NCBI GenBank assembly: GCA_028284065.1
Contig: JANQSJ010000004.1
Coordinates: 310,001-374,000 of the forward strand
DNA length: 64,000 nt
Source of the DNA: Parvularculaceae bacterium
GTDB taxonomy: Bacteria; Pseudomonadota; Alphaproteobacteria; Caulobacterales; Parvularculaceae
Direction of reading: 5' to 3'
Position 1 is the stretch's first letter. Each line of letters begins with the position of its first letter. Under the pieces are notes generated by a model, which was given only the letters and a program-made list of their open reading frames with translations, made no database searches and was not told where the DNA came from. The position numbers and the translations under genes were made by a program. Positions 56,003-64,000 of this stretch are shown piece by piece.

Positions 56003-56437
56003 ATGACAGACTATGTCGATCCGACCCGGGAGCGGTTCGGCGAGATGATGAAACTTGCCGATGATGGGCCTTTGCATATGCTCAATATGCTGCGCTTCAG
56101 GGATCGCGCCGACTATCCCGCAGGCCACGAAAAGGACGGCGAGGAACTTTCCGGCGCTGAAGCCTACAAGCATTATGGCGAGGAAAGCGGCCCCATATTC
56201 CGGCGCGTTGGCGGCGAAATTGTCGCGGCCTGGTCGCCGAGGCTCGTCCTCATCGGACCGGCGGACGAAGTCTGGGACGCCGCCTTCGTCGCGGCCTATC
56301 CTACCGCGGCGGCGTTCGCGGAAATGGTCAAAGACCCCGACTATCAGCGCGCGGTCATTCACCGACAGGCGGCGGTGAAGACGTCCCGGCTTATTCGAAT
56401 GAGCCCGCGCGCCACGGGCGCCGGATTTGCGGACTAA
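56003..56437 (+). CDS. DUF1330-family protein
   Basis: The 144-residue protein fits the DUF1330 ferredoxin-like (dimeric alpha-beta barrel) fold: LHMLNMLRFRDRADYP near the start, YKHYGEESGPIFRRVGGEIV, and a VAAYPTAAAFAEMVKDPDYQRAV segment. The function of the family is unknown. It has an excellent GAGGAGG ribosome site and follows the SDR gene, so both are likely co-transcribed. Confidence 0.88.
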   Translation: MTDYVDPTRERFGEMMKLADDGPLHMLNMLRFRDRADYPAGHEKDGEELSGAEAYKHYGEESGPIFRRVGGEIVAAWSPRLVLIGPADEVWDAAFVAAYPTAAAFAEMVKDPDYQRAVIHRQAAVKTSRLIRMSPRATGAGFAD

Positions 56438-56588
56438 CCAAAAGGGCGGTCGATCTCGCCCGCGCCTATTGGCCATCTTCCGCATCTGCTAACGGCCGGC
56501 GGCTTGGGCCGCGGCGCTGTCTCTGGCAAGCTTCTTGCCTCGCACTGAGGGCGGCTCGTTTCGCCGCGATGCTGTCGAGGACAGAGGT

Positions 56589-57089
56589 GTGGCGTCGTTC
56601 CAAGGACTATATAGGCTGATCGCGGCTGGCGTCCTTTCAGGGACGATCGGCGCCGCTGACGCCGGCGAATTCACGCCTATCGGCGAGGGCGGACGGTATG
56701 AGTTCACCGAATGCGTCGAGCCTGTCCCGCCGACAATCGACGAAAAACGCCAACGGCGCATGCGCCGCGCGCCGCGCGCGCGAGCCAGCGCATTCCGCGC
56801 CTACAACGCCTATGTCGACGAGCTGAACGCCTATTTTGAGTGCATGCAGGTCGAGGCGGACAAGGATGTGCGCGCCTACTTCAACGCTGTGGAGGCGGCG
56901 TTTGAAGACCGTCAGACCAAAGGCCTTGCCGAAGCGGAACGCCTGCAGCGGCTCTTGAATGCGCGCGCGCCCAATCCGGCCGACGCGGAGCTCGAGGACA
57001 CCCTTCTCGGCGGAGAAGACGCGCCGTCGGCGCCGTCGACCGCGCCATTGCCCGCCTCTGACGCGGAGCCCCCGGCGGAATCGCAGTAA
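56589..57089 (+). CDS. Secreted protein of unknown function
   Basis: A GTG with GAGG eight bases upstream gives a signal peptide (GLYRLIAAGVLSGTIGAADA). The mature part has two cysteines, in EFTECVEP and YFECMQVE, which could pair, and a basic RRMRRAPRARA stretch. It then has a long charged helix (AYNAYVDELNAYFECMQVE...) and an acidic Pro/Ala-rich tail. No family was recognised. It stands alone between the DUF1330 and pdhB genes. Confidence 0.6.
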   Translation: MASFQGLYRLIAAGVLSGTIGAADAGEFTPIGEGGRYEFTECVEPVPPTIDEKRQRRMRRAPRARASAFRAYNAYVDELNAYFECMQVEADKDVRAYFNAVEAAFEDRQTKGLAEAERLQRLLNARAPNPADAELEDTLLGGEDAPSAPSTAPLPASDAEPPAESQ

Positions 57090-57440
57090 CTGGTTGCGCG
57101 GATCGAAGCGGCCTTGACGCAGCGTGGGACTTCGCCGCCGCTCAAGACGCCTTGTGGCGCTTTTCTCGTCCTTAAAGACGCGCCGGCCCGCTAGAGGCTT
57201 CGCCTGATGAAGCCGTTTCGCACCGCGGCGCCGCCGATCAGCCGCCGCCTGCAATACACGCAGCGCCGCGCTCGCAACATTGCCTGACGACGGGCGTTGC
57301 CGCGGCGGGAAAACCTCTTACAACCAGCCGTAAAACGTGTGGATGCTCGCCGCTTCGCAAGCCGCGCCGGCGCGCGCCCGCTTTGGCGCCTGGAGACGCA
57401 TGCGGTCGAAGGCGTCGAGCCCTGATTTGAGAAAGCAAGA
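57090..57440. other. Intergenic region before pdhB
   Basis: A weak hairpin (CGCC-TTGT-GGCG followed by TTTTC near 57150) may terminate the preceding gene. No gene was recognised; in particular no trace of pdhA, the usual neighbour, is seen. GAGAAAG lies just before the pdhB start. Confidence 0.5.
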
Positions 57441-57720
57441 ATGCCCACGCCCATTCTCATGCCTGCCCTGTCGCCCACAATGGAGGAGGGAACGCTCGCC
57501 AAGTGGAACGTCAAGGAGGGCGACAAGGTGTCCTCCGGCGACGTCATCGCCGAGATCGAGACCGACAAGGCGACGATGGAGGTGGAGGCGGTCGATGAAG
57601 GCGTTGTTGGCAAGCTGCTCGTAGCGGCGGGCGCGGAAAACGTTAAGGTGAATGATCCCATCGCGGTCCTGCTCGACGACGGGGAGAGCGCTGGCGACAT
57701 AGACCTGTCGGCGCTGAACG
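57441..57720 (+). repeat. Long near-identical direct repeat of lipoyl-domain DNA (copy 1)
   Basis: The first 200 or so bases of pdhB and pdhC are nearly the same at the DNA level, including a run of about 35 identical bases around the lipoyl lysine codon. The second copy begins at 59470. This is more than needed for protein similarity and points to recent duplication or gene conversion. Confidence 0.8.
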
Positions 57721-58826
57721 GCGGCGGCGCGCCTGCCCATTCAGCCGACGCGTCCCAGGCGTTCGCGGATGCGCCCACGCCCCAGGCGGCGCCTGCGCAA
57801 ACGGCAGCAGTGGCGGAGCCGGAGGTTCCGCCTGGCACTGCGATGGCCGAGACGACCGTCCGCGACGCCTTGCGCGACGCCATGGCCGAGGAGATGCGCC
57901 GCGATCCGGACGTCTTCCTCATGGGCGAGGAGGTCGCGGAGTATCAGGGCGCCTACAAGGTTAGCCGTGGGCTCCTTGAGGAATTCGGCCCGCGCCGCGT
58001 TATCGATACGCCGATTACGGAATATGGCTTCGCCGGCCTCGGCGTCGGCGCGGCGTTCGCCGGCCTGAAGCCCATTGTCGAGTTCATGACCTGGAACTTC
58101 GCCATGCAGGCGATCGACCATATCATCAATTCCGCGGCCAAGACGCGCTACATGTCCGGCGGCCAGATGGGCTCCCCCATCGTCTTCCGAGGGCCGAACG
58201 CCGCCGCCGCGCGCGTGGCGGCGCAGCATTCTCAGGATTACGCCCCTTGGTATGCGCACGTGCCGGGCCTCATCGTCATCGCGCCCTACTCGGCGTCGGA
58301 TGCGAAAGGCCTTCTGAAGGCCGCGATCCGCGATCCCAACCCCGTCGTCTTTCTGGAGCATGAGCTTCTATATGGAGACGCGATGGGCGTGCCGGACGTA
58401 GAGGACTGGGTTGTGCCTATCGGCAAGGCGAAAGTCGTCCAGGAGGGGACGGACGCCACCATCGCCACTTACTCCCGCGGCGTGAAGTTCGCGCTTGAGG
58501 CGGCTGAGGCGCTCGCGGGTGAGGGGATCTCGGCGGAGATCGTCGACTTACGTACGCTACGGCCCCTTGATACGGACACCGTCGCCGCCTCGGTGCGCAA
58601 GACGAACCGCCTCGTCACGGTTGAGGAGGCGTGGGGCCCCTTCGGCGTCGGCGCGGAGATCGCCTGGGCGACGGTCGACGCCGCCTTTGACTATCTCGAC
58701 GCGCCGCCGGTGCGCGTCTGTCAGGAGCCTGTGCCGCTGCCTTACGCCGCGAACCTTGAAGCCTTGAGCCTTCCGAATGCGGAGAAGATTGTCGCCGCGG
58801 TGAAGCGGGCGATGTATAAGGAGTAG
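57441..58826 (+). CDS. pdhB: Pyruvate dehydrogenase E1 beta subunit with N-terminal lipoyl domain
   Basis: Residues 1-80 form a lipoyl domain with the lipoylated lysine at K43 ([11 protein letters not shown]). A Pro/Ala-rich linker follows. The E1 beta domain begins near 135 ([40 protein letters not shown]) and continues with [17 protein letters not shown] and the C-terminal [14 protein letters not shown] lipoyl domain on E1 beta is a known alphaproteobacterial feature. It works with E1 alpha (not in the window) and E2. An NTF2-like gene separates it from pdhC. Confidence 0.96.
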   Translation: MPTPILMPALSPTMEEGTLAKWNVKEGDKVSSGDVIAEIETDKATMEVEAVDEGVVGKLLVAAGAENVKVNDPIAVLLDDGESAGDIDLSALNGGGAPAHSADASQAFADAPTPQAAPAQTAAVAEPEVPPGTAMAETTVRDALRDAMAEEMRRDPDVFLMGEEVAEYQGAYKVSRGLLEEFGPRRVIDTPITEYGFAGLGVGAAFAGLKPIVEFMTWNFAMQAIDHIINSAAKTRYMSGGQMGSPIVFRGPNAAAARVAAQHSQDYAPWYAHVPGLIVIAPYSASDAKGLLKAAIRDPNPVVFLEHELLYGDAMGVPDVEDWVVPIGKAKVVQEGTDATIATYSRGVKFALEAAEALAGEGISAEIVDLRTLRPLDTDTVAASVRKTNRLVTVEEAWGPFGVGAEIAWATVDAAFDYLDAPPVRVCQEPVPLPYAANLEALSLPNAEKIVAAVKRAMYKE

Positions 58827-58829
58827 TCC

Positions 58830-59447
58830 ATGAAAAAGAGAAACACTTGGCTTATCGGAACGCTCTTCCTTCCTGGAATGGCTTGTGCAGGGGAACTTGC
58901 CGCCGAAACGCCGCGCGATATCGTTGTGATTGCTGGCGACAAAGTAGACACGGAAGAATTCCAGCGGAGCTTTGAAGAGCTCGGCCTTGATCGATGGGAC
59001 GCTAAAGCGAAGCTCATACTCGCCCACCACACGCCCGGCCATGATGGCGACGGCAAGGAAGAAGCCGCCTTCGTGGCCGAGGCCGATAAGAAAGCCATCG
59101 AGAAGGTCATAGAAGACTATTTTGACGGGATTGGCGCCGCTGACGCTGAACGCCTGAACCGCGCCTTCGCCGTCAAAAAGGCGACGATGGTGGGCATGCG
59201 CAAGGACGGCGAAGGCGGTTACAGGTTCACCGCGTGGAAGGAAATGGCGCCGGTCATCGCCGACTGGGCGGACCACGAAAGGCCGGAAGGGACCGGCCGC
59301 GACGGGGAAATCCTCGCCATGAACGTCACCGACGGCCGCATCGCCGCCGTTACCTTTCGGTACAAAGATGAATACTATGACGTTCTCACCCTTTTGAAGG
59401 TGGACGGCGTCTGGAAGATCGTCACCAAGACCTTCGTCGAACGCTGA
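58830..59447 (+). CDS. Exported NTF2-like/lumazine-binding-fold protein
   Basis: The 205-residue protein has a signal peptide ([19 protein letters not shown]). Residues 90-205 fit the SnoaL/NTF2-like putative lumazine-binding family: [28 protein letters not shown], a [44 protein letters not shown] ending. Its role is unknown. It lies four bases after pdhB and 22 bases before pdhC, so it is inside the pdh operon, an unusual place for an exported protein. Confidence 0.8.
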   Translation: MKKRNTWLIGTLFLPGMACAGELAAETPRDIVVIAGDKVDTEEFQRSFEELGLDRWDAKAKLILAHHTPGHDGDGKEEAAFVAEADKKAIEKVIEDYFDGIGAADAERLNRAFAVKKATMVGMRKDGEGGYRFTAWKEMAPVIADWADHERPEGTGRDGEILAMNVTDGRIAAVTFRYKDEYYDVLTLLKVDGVWKIVTKTFVER

Positions 59448-59469
59448 TTTGCCGCACCAAGGACGCGCT

Positions 59470-59750
59470 ATGCCGACGCCCATTCTCATGCCCGCCCTGT
59501 CGCCGACCATGGAGGAGGGGACGCTCGCCAAGTGGAACGTCAAGGAAGGCGATGCGGTGGCGTCGGGCGACGTCATCGCCGAGATTGAGACCGACAAGGC
59601 GACGATGGAGGTGGAGGCGGTCGACGAGGGAACGGTCGGCAAGATCCTGATCGAGGCGGGTACGGAGAATGTGAAGGTCAATGCGCCCATCGCGGTGCTG
59701 CTCGAGGACGGCGAGAGCGCCGGCGATATCGACGTCTCCAGTCTCTCGGC
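59470..59750 (+). repeat. Lipoyl-domain direct repeat (copy 2)
   Basis: This is the pdhC copy of the repeat at the start of pdhB, about 2 kb downstream in the same direction. Recombination between the copies would fuse the first lipoyl domain to E2 and delete the E1 beta and NTF2-like coding regions. Confidence 0.8.
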
Positions 59751-60798
59751 CGGCGGCGCGCCCGCCGCATCGTCTGAGCCGGCAACAACGCCTGAACCAG
59801 CGGCGACGCAAGAGGCCGGAATCCCGCCGGCGGTGAACGGGTCGGCGGTTGAGTCGCCTGCGACTGCGCCGAAGCAGGAGCCTGCGCCTGCCGGTCGCGT
59901 CTTCGCGTCGCCGCTTGCGAAGCGCATCGCCAGGAACGAAAGCCTCGACCTCGGCGCCATAAAGGGCTCCGGGCCGCATGGCCGTGTCGTTAAGCGCGAT
60001 GTGGAGAAGGCGCTGGCGGACGGAACGGCGAAGGCGGGCGCGGCTGCGGCGTTCGTCCCGGCGCCGGCTTCCGTCGACGCGCGGCTTTATCCGCCCGAAA
60101 GCTATGAGGCGGTGAAGCTCGACGGGATGCGCAAGGTGATCGCCAAGCGCCTCACTCAGAGCTTCAACCAGGAGGTGCCGCACTTTCCGCTGAATGTCGA
60201 TATTCAGCTTACCCAGCTTCTCGCCGCTCGCGCGCGCATCAATGCGGCGTCACCGAAGGAAGGTGAGGGGGCGTTCAAGCTCTCCGTCAACGACTTCATC
60301 ATCAAGGCGAGCGCCATGGCGCTGAAGGCCGTACCGGAAGCGAACGCGACCTATACGGATGAGGCGATCCTGTTTCACAAGCACGCCGATATCGGCGTCG
60401 CCGTCGCCATTGACGGGGGGCTCATCACGCCCATCGTCTGGAAAGCGGAGGAAAAGGGCCTGAAACAGATCTCCTCGGAGATCAAGGACATGGCCACGCG
60501 CGCCCGCGCCCGCAAGCTGAAGCCCGAGGAGTATCAGGGCGGCACGTTTTCTGTGTCGAACCTCGGCATGTTCGGGATCACGAGCTTCGCCTCGATCGTG
60601 AACCAGCCTCATGGCGCGATCATGTCCGTCGGCGCGGGCGAAGACCGCGTCGTCGTGCGCGACGGGGAGATGGCGATCCGCACCATGATGACCGTAACGC
60701 TCACCTGCGATCACCGCGTCGTCGACGGCGCCGTGGGGGCGCAGTTCCTCGCCGCTTTCAAGCGCTTCATCGAAGAGCCCGCGGCGATGTTGCTGTAG
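59470..60798 (+). CDS. pdhC: Dihydrolipoamide acetyltransferase, E2 of pyruvate dehydrogenase
   Basis: The 442-residue E2 has a lipoyl domain with K43, a Pro/Ala/Glu linker, a peripheral-subunit-binding domain ([35 protein letters not shown]) and a catalytic domain ending with the H415-R-V-V-D419-G motif. It transfers the acetyl group from lipoamide to CoA and forms the core of the complex. The ATG with AAGGA upstream is preferred over a TTG seven codons earlier. Its lipoyl region is nearly identical in DNA to that of pdhB. Confidence 0.97.
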   Translation: MPTPILMPALSPTMEEGTLAKWNVKEGDAVASGDVIAEIETDKATMEVEAVDEGTVGKILIEAGTENVKVNAPIAVLLEDGESAGDIDVSSLSAGGAPAASSEPATTPEPAATQEAGIPPAVNGSAVESPATAPKQEPAPAGRVFASPLAKRIARNESLDLGAIKGSGPHGRVVKRDVEKALADGTAKAGAAAAFVPAPASVDARLYPPESYEAVKLDGMRKVIAKRLTQSFNQEVPHFPLNVDIQLTQLLAARARINAASPKEGEGAFKLSVNDFIIKASAMALKAVPEANATYTDEAILFHKHADIGVAVAIDGGLITPIVWKAEEKGLKQISSEIKDMATRARARKLKPEEYQGGTFSVSNLGMFGITSFASIVNQPHGAIMSVGAGEDRVVVRDGEMAIRTMMTVTLTCDHRVVDGAVGAQFLAAFKRFIEEPAAMLL

Positions 60799-60895
60799 GG
60801 CATTTCCGTCGAGCCGCCTTGCGTTGGCGACGAAGCGTCTTTGCGCTCGTGGAAGACTGCGGCAGTCTTGCGCCAGGCGGGACGAGGGACGAGGC

Positions 60896-61771
60896 ATGAT
60901 CAAGGCGATAGTCAACGTGGCGGCGTTGGCGTTCTGCGTCGCTGGGTGTGTCGCTACGACACCAGAAACGGCGTTGGATGCGCCCGAAACCGCATGGCAA
61001 GGTCCGCCGCCAGTGCGGATTATGATTCTCGGCAGCTACCACATGGCCGCGCCGAATCTGGACCTCGTCAATGCGAAAGTCGACAGTGTCCTGACGCCGA
61101 AGCGTCAGGGGGAGCTCCAGGCGCTCGCGCGTGAGCTCGCCGCTTTCGACCCAACTGTGATCGCAATCGAACGCGCCACCGACGCCCCAGACTATGTGGA
61201 TCGGGAGTTTGAGGCGTTTACGGATGAAATGCTTGCGGCAACGCCCTCTGAAAGCGTCCAGATCGGCTACCGCGTCGCCCGGCTTTCCGGCGTTGATCGC
61301 GTGCATGGCGTCGATGAGCAGCCGGGCGAAGGCGAACCCGACTATTTTCCTTTTGGTCCGGTCGCCAAGCTAGCCGCCGAGACAGGGCGTCAGGACGTGT
61401 TGAACGCCATTCTCGGGGGCGCGCAGGAGATGGTGTCCGGCCTAGAGGAAATGCAGGCGAGTGCGTCGATCCCCGAGCTATTGCGCTATGCGAATACGGT
61501 CCTCAGCGACCACGATTTTTATTTCAGGATGTTCGAATTTGATGAAGGCGAGAATCAGCCGGGCTCGGAGCTTCAGGCCTACTGGTTCATGCGCAACGCC
61601 AAGATCTTCTCAAAGATCCTGCAGGTCACGGAACCCGGCGATCGCGTGATTGTCGTTTACGGTTCCGGCCACAAATACTGGCTCGACCATCTTGTGCGCG
61701 AGACGCCTGGGTATGACCTCGTTGATCCGCTTCCCTTTCTTGATCGGGCGGCTGCAGGGATCGCGGATTAG
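60896..61771 (+). CDS. Probable lipoprotein of the DUF5694/TraB-like group
   Basis: The 291-residue product has a lipobox ending at C18 (FCVAGC). The mature part begins VRIMILGSYHMAAPNLDLVN and includes FDPTVIAIERATD, GYRVARLSGVDRVHGVDEQPG and VIVVYGSGHKYWLDHLV. The GSYH and GxGH segments with an IAIER strand resemble the DUF5694 and TraB/TiKI-type fold, whose members include metallo-hydrolases. Function is unknown. The ATG with GAGG close upstream is used. It follows pdhC by 97 bases. Confidence 0.72.
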   Translation: MIKAIVNVAALAFCVAGCVATTPETALDAPETAWQGPPPVRIMILGSYHMAAPNLDLVNAKVDSVLTPKRQGELQALARELAAFDPTVIAIERATDAPDYVDREFEAFTDEMLAATPSESVQIGYRVARLSGVDRVHGVDEQPGEGEPDYFPFGPVAKLAAETGRQDVLNAILGGAQEMVSGLEEMQASASIPELLRYANTVLSDHDFYFRMFEFDEGENQPGSELQAYWFMRNAKIFSKILQVTEPGDRVIVVYGSGHKYWLDHLVRETPGYDLVDPLPFLDRAAAGIAD

Positions 61772-61781
61772 AAAGGCGACG

Positions 61782-62150
61782 TTAGATTGCGCGACGGCGC
61801 CTTCCTTCCGCGCGAACCGCATTGTCGTCCGGACGTGGCGGTCTGCTTTCGTTCCCTTCGTTGTCGTCCTCCTGGTCTTCTTCTTGGTCGACGTGCGATC
61901 GCTTCAGGTATTTGGCAAGGAACGGCGGCAGGACTTTCTCCAGGCCGGACATATGCCGGTCGAACCAGCGCCAACGGCGTCGCAGCCAGCGGACTGCGCC
62001 GGGCGCCGCCCAAACGAGCAGAGCGAGTCCGAGCGCGATGAACAGAAAGCCGAACGGGATCGGCGAGGGAGTGAGCGGAATGCCGATCAGGATCAGCAGA
62101 AGCCCGAATATCGCCACCAGCATGCGAAAAATCGCAAATAACACCTGCAA
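61782..62150 (-). CDS. Small membrane protein, PGPGW-like
   Basis: The 122-residue protein has two hydrophobic segments (FRMLVAIFGLLLILIGIPLTP and IPFGFLFIALGLALLVWA) followed by a basic region (VRWLRRRWRWFDRHMSG) and a charged tail. This resembles small PGPGW-type membrane proteins. It stands alone between two genes on the other strand. The function is unknown. Confidence 0.6.
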   Translation of the reverse strand: MQVLFAIFRMLVAIFGLLLILIGIPLTPSPIPFGFLFIALGLALLVWAAPGAVRWLRRRWRWFDRHMSGLEKVLPPFLAKYLKRSHVDQEEDQEDDNEGNESRPPRPDDNAVRAEGRRRRAI

Positions 62151-62355
62151 TTCGCCCCTTTATGCGCGGACAGCCATAGCCGTTGACTAATGCGCGCCAA
62201 CGACACCACCCCTCACGCGCGCTCATTGGCGCGCCCCGCCCGTCTTCTCTTAAAGTAGGCGACCCTGGCGAGACGGCAAGCGCCTCCTCGACGGAGCGTT
62301 TGCGGACGAGGACGAGCCCTTCGCGATACAGCGGCGTAGTTTAGGACTTCTGACG

Positions 62356-62607
62356 ATGGCGATAGCCACGCCCATTGGAAGAAACGCCGGCGAGACGCGG
62401 CTGCGGCGGTTCGTCGAAGCGGATGCGGGGTCTTTCGGCGACTGCATGACTGTTCGCGAAAACACACGCTATATGACGTTTCCGGACGAGGTGAAAACCC
62501 GCGAAGCCGCGCCGTCAAAGCGTCTCCTGTCCGCGCTCAGTTTCGTTGATGCCGGCGAGATGGTCGTAAACGGCAAGAACGGTCGGAGGTATGTGCCAAG
62601 CGGATAG
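62356..62607 (+). pseudogene. Truncated GNAT-family acetyltransferase
   Basis: The first 60 residues look like the beginning of a RimJ/RimL-type acetyltransferase: ETRLRRFVEADAGSFGDCMTVRENTRYMTFPDEVKTREAA. The sequence then ends abruptly in an unrelated tail (VDAGEMVVNGKNGRRY). The acetyl-CoA-binding part is missing, and the convergent sulfotransferase-like gene ends 17 bases later. It is most likely a fragment left by a deletion. Confidence 0.6.
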
Positions 62608-62623
62608 CATTGAGCGCATTTTG

Positions 62624-63382
62624 TCATGCGGCCGAAATGCGACGCGCCCAAAGAAACTCGTAATCCTCACGGCAGGCGTCGGCGGCTGCTTGTTCGCGAG
62701 GCGTTAACTCGGGCGGGGCGCCGTCGCCGGCCGGCGCGTCGAAGCCAGTTGAGGCGTTCACTGCGTCGTACCAGTGCGGGGCCCAAGGCCCGTCGCTGTC
62801 GCGGGGGCCCGCGGGCCAGGAGAGCATCGCCGCATCGAAGGGAATGTCGAGCGCTGCGCACAGGGAGCTCATGACGCCATCGGGATCGGCGAGGACGTCT
62901 TCGGAGGAGACCGCCGGAAACGCGTGTCCGTGGTCTGAGAGAAAGTCATGAACGCGTCGCGCGACGCCGTAGCTCCTTATGATCGGCGAAAGATCGTCGA
63001 ACTTCCTGGCATAAGACGCCACCATGTCCTCCGGTCGCCTTATCAGCGCAAACGATCGCTGGCGCAGGAGAAAGTCGATCGGCGCGTCGTCCTCAATGTG
63101 AAAGGCGATATGCTTGAAAAAGCGAATTTTCGCCGGTGGGCGCGACGGCTCGCCGAGCCAGGCGACCACGTCGTCGAAGCGCGCCGGGTAGGCTGCCAAC
63201 GTCTCCGCGCGATAGGGGTGTTGGGCGTGCGAGGCGGCAAGCCAGTGGGCGTAGAAAGGTTCGTCCAGAACCTCCGTATCTGATCGGTTCTCGAATGCGC
63301 GCATCATCGCTGTGGAGATGTTGCGCGGGCCCGCCCACATGGAAATGCGCACGCATGCGTCCGCAGGCTCTTCTACGTTCAT
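62624..63382 (-). CDS. Sulfotransferase-like P-loop protein
   Basis: The 252-residue protein begins with the pattern ISMWAGPRNISTAMMRAFENRSDTEVLDEPFYAH, the first nucleotide-binding loop of this sulfotransferase-related family. FALIRRPEDMVASYARKF is the second conserved segment. Such proteins often occur beside branched-chain aminotransferase genes, as here. The natural acceptor is unknown. Its start overlaps the YjbR-like gene by four bases. Confidence 0.82.
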   Translation of the reverse strand: MNVEEPADACVRISMWAGPRNISTAMMRAFENRSDTEVLDEPFYAHWLAASHAQHPYRAETLAAYPARFDDVVAWLGEPSRPPAKIRFFKHIAFHIEDDAPIDFLLRQRSFALIRRPEDMVASYARKFDDLSPIIRSYGVARRVHDFLSDHGHAFPAVSSEDVLADPDGVMSSLCAALDIPFDAAMLSWPAGPRDSDGPWAPHWYDAVNASTGFDAPAGDGAPPELTPREQAAADACREDYEFLWARRISAA

Positions 63383-63771
63383 GTGTTCGCCCCGCCCGCG
63401 TCATAAGCCTTCAAAAGCCGCTTCGGCGCCATAGCGCGCCAGGTGTCGATAAGACGCGTCTCGATCCAGTCCATTTCGATCCGATCAGGCCTGGCCAGAA
63501 CGAGTTTGTGGTTCTTGTAATGGTCCGTATAGAAAAAGGTCTCAGGCGCCGCTTCGACAAGCATCTCGCGTTCGTCGTGGCTGTCCACCTTGAAGACAGG
63601 CGCGTCCTCGGACGGACTCCAGAACACCCATAGCTTGCCATGCGCTTTCAGCGTCGGTTGGCCCCAGGAAGTGGTCTTTTCGACGTGCGGCAAGTCAAGC
63701 GACAGCGCAAACGCCTGCAGCGCCTGCCAGGTCAGGGGCGATCCGCCCGGCGGCTTTGCCCGCCGCGCCAT
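63379..63771 (-). CDS. MmcQ/YjbR-family protein
   Basis: The 130-residue protein has the YjbR fold signature: ALSLDLPHVEKTTSWGQPTLKAHGKLWVFWSP, then ADPETFFYTDHYKNHKLVLARP-like text (the sequence here is AAPETFFYTDHYKNHKLVL) and WIETRLIDTWRAMAPKRL. The family binds DNA weakly in vitro, and its function is not settled. It is in the middle of an operon, five bases after the aminotransferase stop and overlapping the next start. Confidence 0.88.
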   Translation of the reverse strand: MARRAKPPGGSPLTWQALQAFALSLDLPHVEKTTSWGQPTLKAHGKLWVFWSPSEDAPVFKVDSHDEREMLVEAAPETFFYTDHYKNHKLVLARPDRIEMDWIETRLIDTWRAMAPKRLLKAYDAGGANT

Positions 63772-63776
63772 TTCGC

Positions 63777-64000
63777 TTAGCGGCCCTTCGCGACGTCCGC
63801 CGCGACGAGCTCGAGGTAGGCGGCGCGCAATCTTTCGGTGACCGGTCCTATTCCCTCTCGGATATTGCGTCCGTCAACGGATGAGACTGGCGTCAGGCCC
63901 GCGAACGTGCCGGTGACGAACGCCTCCTGCGCGCCATAGACGTCGGTGAGGGAGAAGTTCTTCTCCCGCGTGCGAACGCCCGCCTCGTTTGCCGCCTCAA
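63777..64000 (-). CDS. Class IV aminotransferase, C-terminal part (cut by window edge)
   Basis: The last 74 codons of the gene are present. The segment TDVYGAQEAFVTGTFAGLTPVSSVDGR is the C-terminal signature of branched-chain/D-amino-acid aminotransferases of fold type IV, in which GTFAGLTPV contributes to the PLP phosphate and substrate site. The protein ends LELVAADVAKGR. It is most likely a branched-chain amino acid aminotransferase homologue; the catalytic lysine is outside the window. Confidence 0.85.
   Translation of the reverse strand, partial: EAANEAGVRTREKNFSLTDVYGAQEAFVTGTFAGLTPVSSVDGRNIREGIGPVTERLRAAYLELVAADVAKGR

Noticed and set aside
57191-57922. Leftward frame of 243 codons at the start of pdhB
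   Set aside because: It is antisense to the lipoyl domain and linker; serine/alanine-rich shadow sequence.
58557-59960. Leftward frame of 467 codons spanning the end of pdhB, the NTF2-like gene and the start of pdhC
   Set aside because: All three opposite genes are well supported; the frame contains only low-complexity translation of the reverse strand.

Overview
The window reads as chromosomal DNA of a high-GC alphaproteobacterium. The best guess is something near Parvularculales or Caulobacterales. The evidence is the uvrD gene overlapped by a probable prmA, the secG-pyrG pair, a pyruvate dehydrogenase E1 beta subunit carrying its own lipoyl domain next to E2, a Caulobacter-style TonB receptor, a VPLPA-CTERM protein and a tRNA with an encoded CCA end. 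No rRNA or marker gene is present, so the family is inference.

Region 1 (1-6.9 kb) is ordinary chromosome: the start of a probable prmA, uvrD/pcrA, a YegP-like protein, a secreted protein of unknown function, an exported M28 aminopeptidase, a SIMPL-domain protein and a CAU-decoding tRNA (probably tRNA-Ile2).

Region 2 (7.4-49.8 kb) is an accessory catabolic region, visibly less GC-rich in several stretches and starting just after the tRNA. Two TetR regulators of the same subfamily lie near its ends. Four modules follow. (a) A D-serine dehydratase/D-threonine aldolase-like PLP enzyme, a TetR regulator, an MFS carrier and a rare SCP2-VOC fusion. (b) A tight operon: an oligopeptide-type ABC importer (SBP, two permeases, fused double ATPase), an ectoine-hydrolase/creatinase-type M24 protein and a DDAH-type guanidine hydrolase. 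(c) A TonB receptor, a GMC oxidoreductase, an aldehyde dehydrogenase, TetR, two class C beta-lactamase-like hydrolases and a cystathionine-synthase-family enzyme. (d) An M19 dipeptidase homologue, a GlxA/GbdR-type AraC regulator, heterotetrameric sarcosine oxidase soxBDAG translationally coupled to a Tat-exported serine hydrolase, an Ntn acylase with a threonine at the nucleophile position, and a large Asp-box/sortilin-like protein. Together they suggest uptake and stepwise breakdown of an amide- or peptide-type compound with guanidine or N-methyl groups; the substrate is not known.

The most notable observation is a shared dyad, TACATTT-N6-AAATGTA, found upstream of the TonB receptor, the aldehyde dehydrogenase, one serine hydrolase and the sortilin-like gene, with a weak version before the first PLP enzyme. 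It suggests one regulon spread over 25-38 kb.

Region 3 (50.7-64 kb) returns to GC-rich core-like sequence: a VPLPA-CTERM protein with a strong terminator, an ECF sigma factor with a DUF6768 partner, secG, pyrG, an SDR, a DUF1330 protein, pdhB and pdhC (no pdhA in the window), a DUF5694-like lipoprotein, a truncated GNAT gene, and an operon of aminotransferase, YjbR-like protein and sulfotransferase-like protein running off the right edge.
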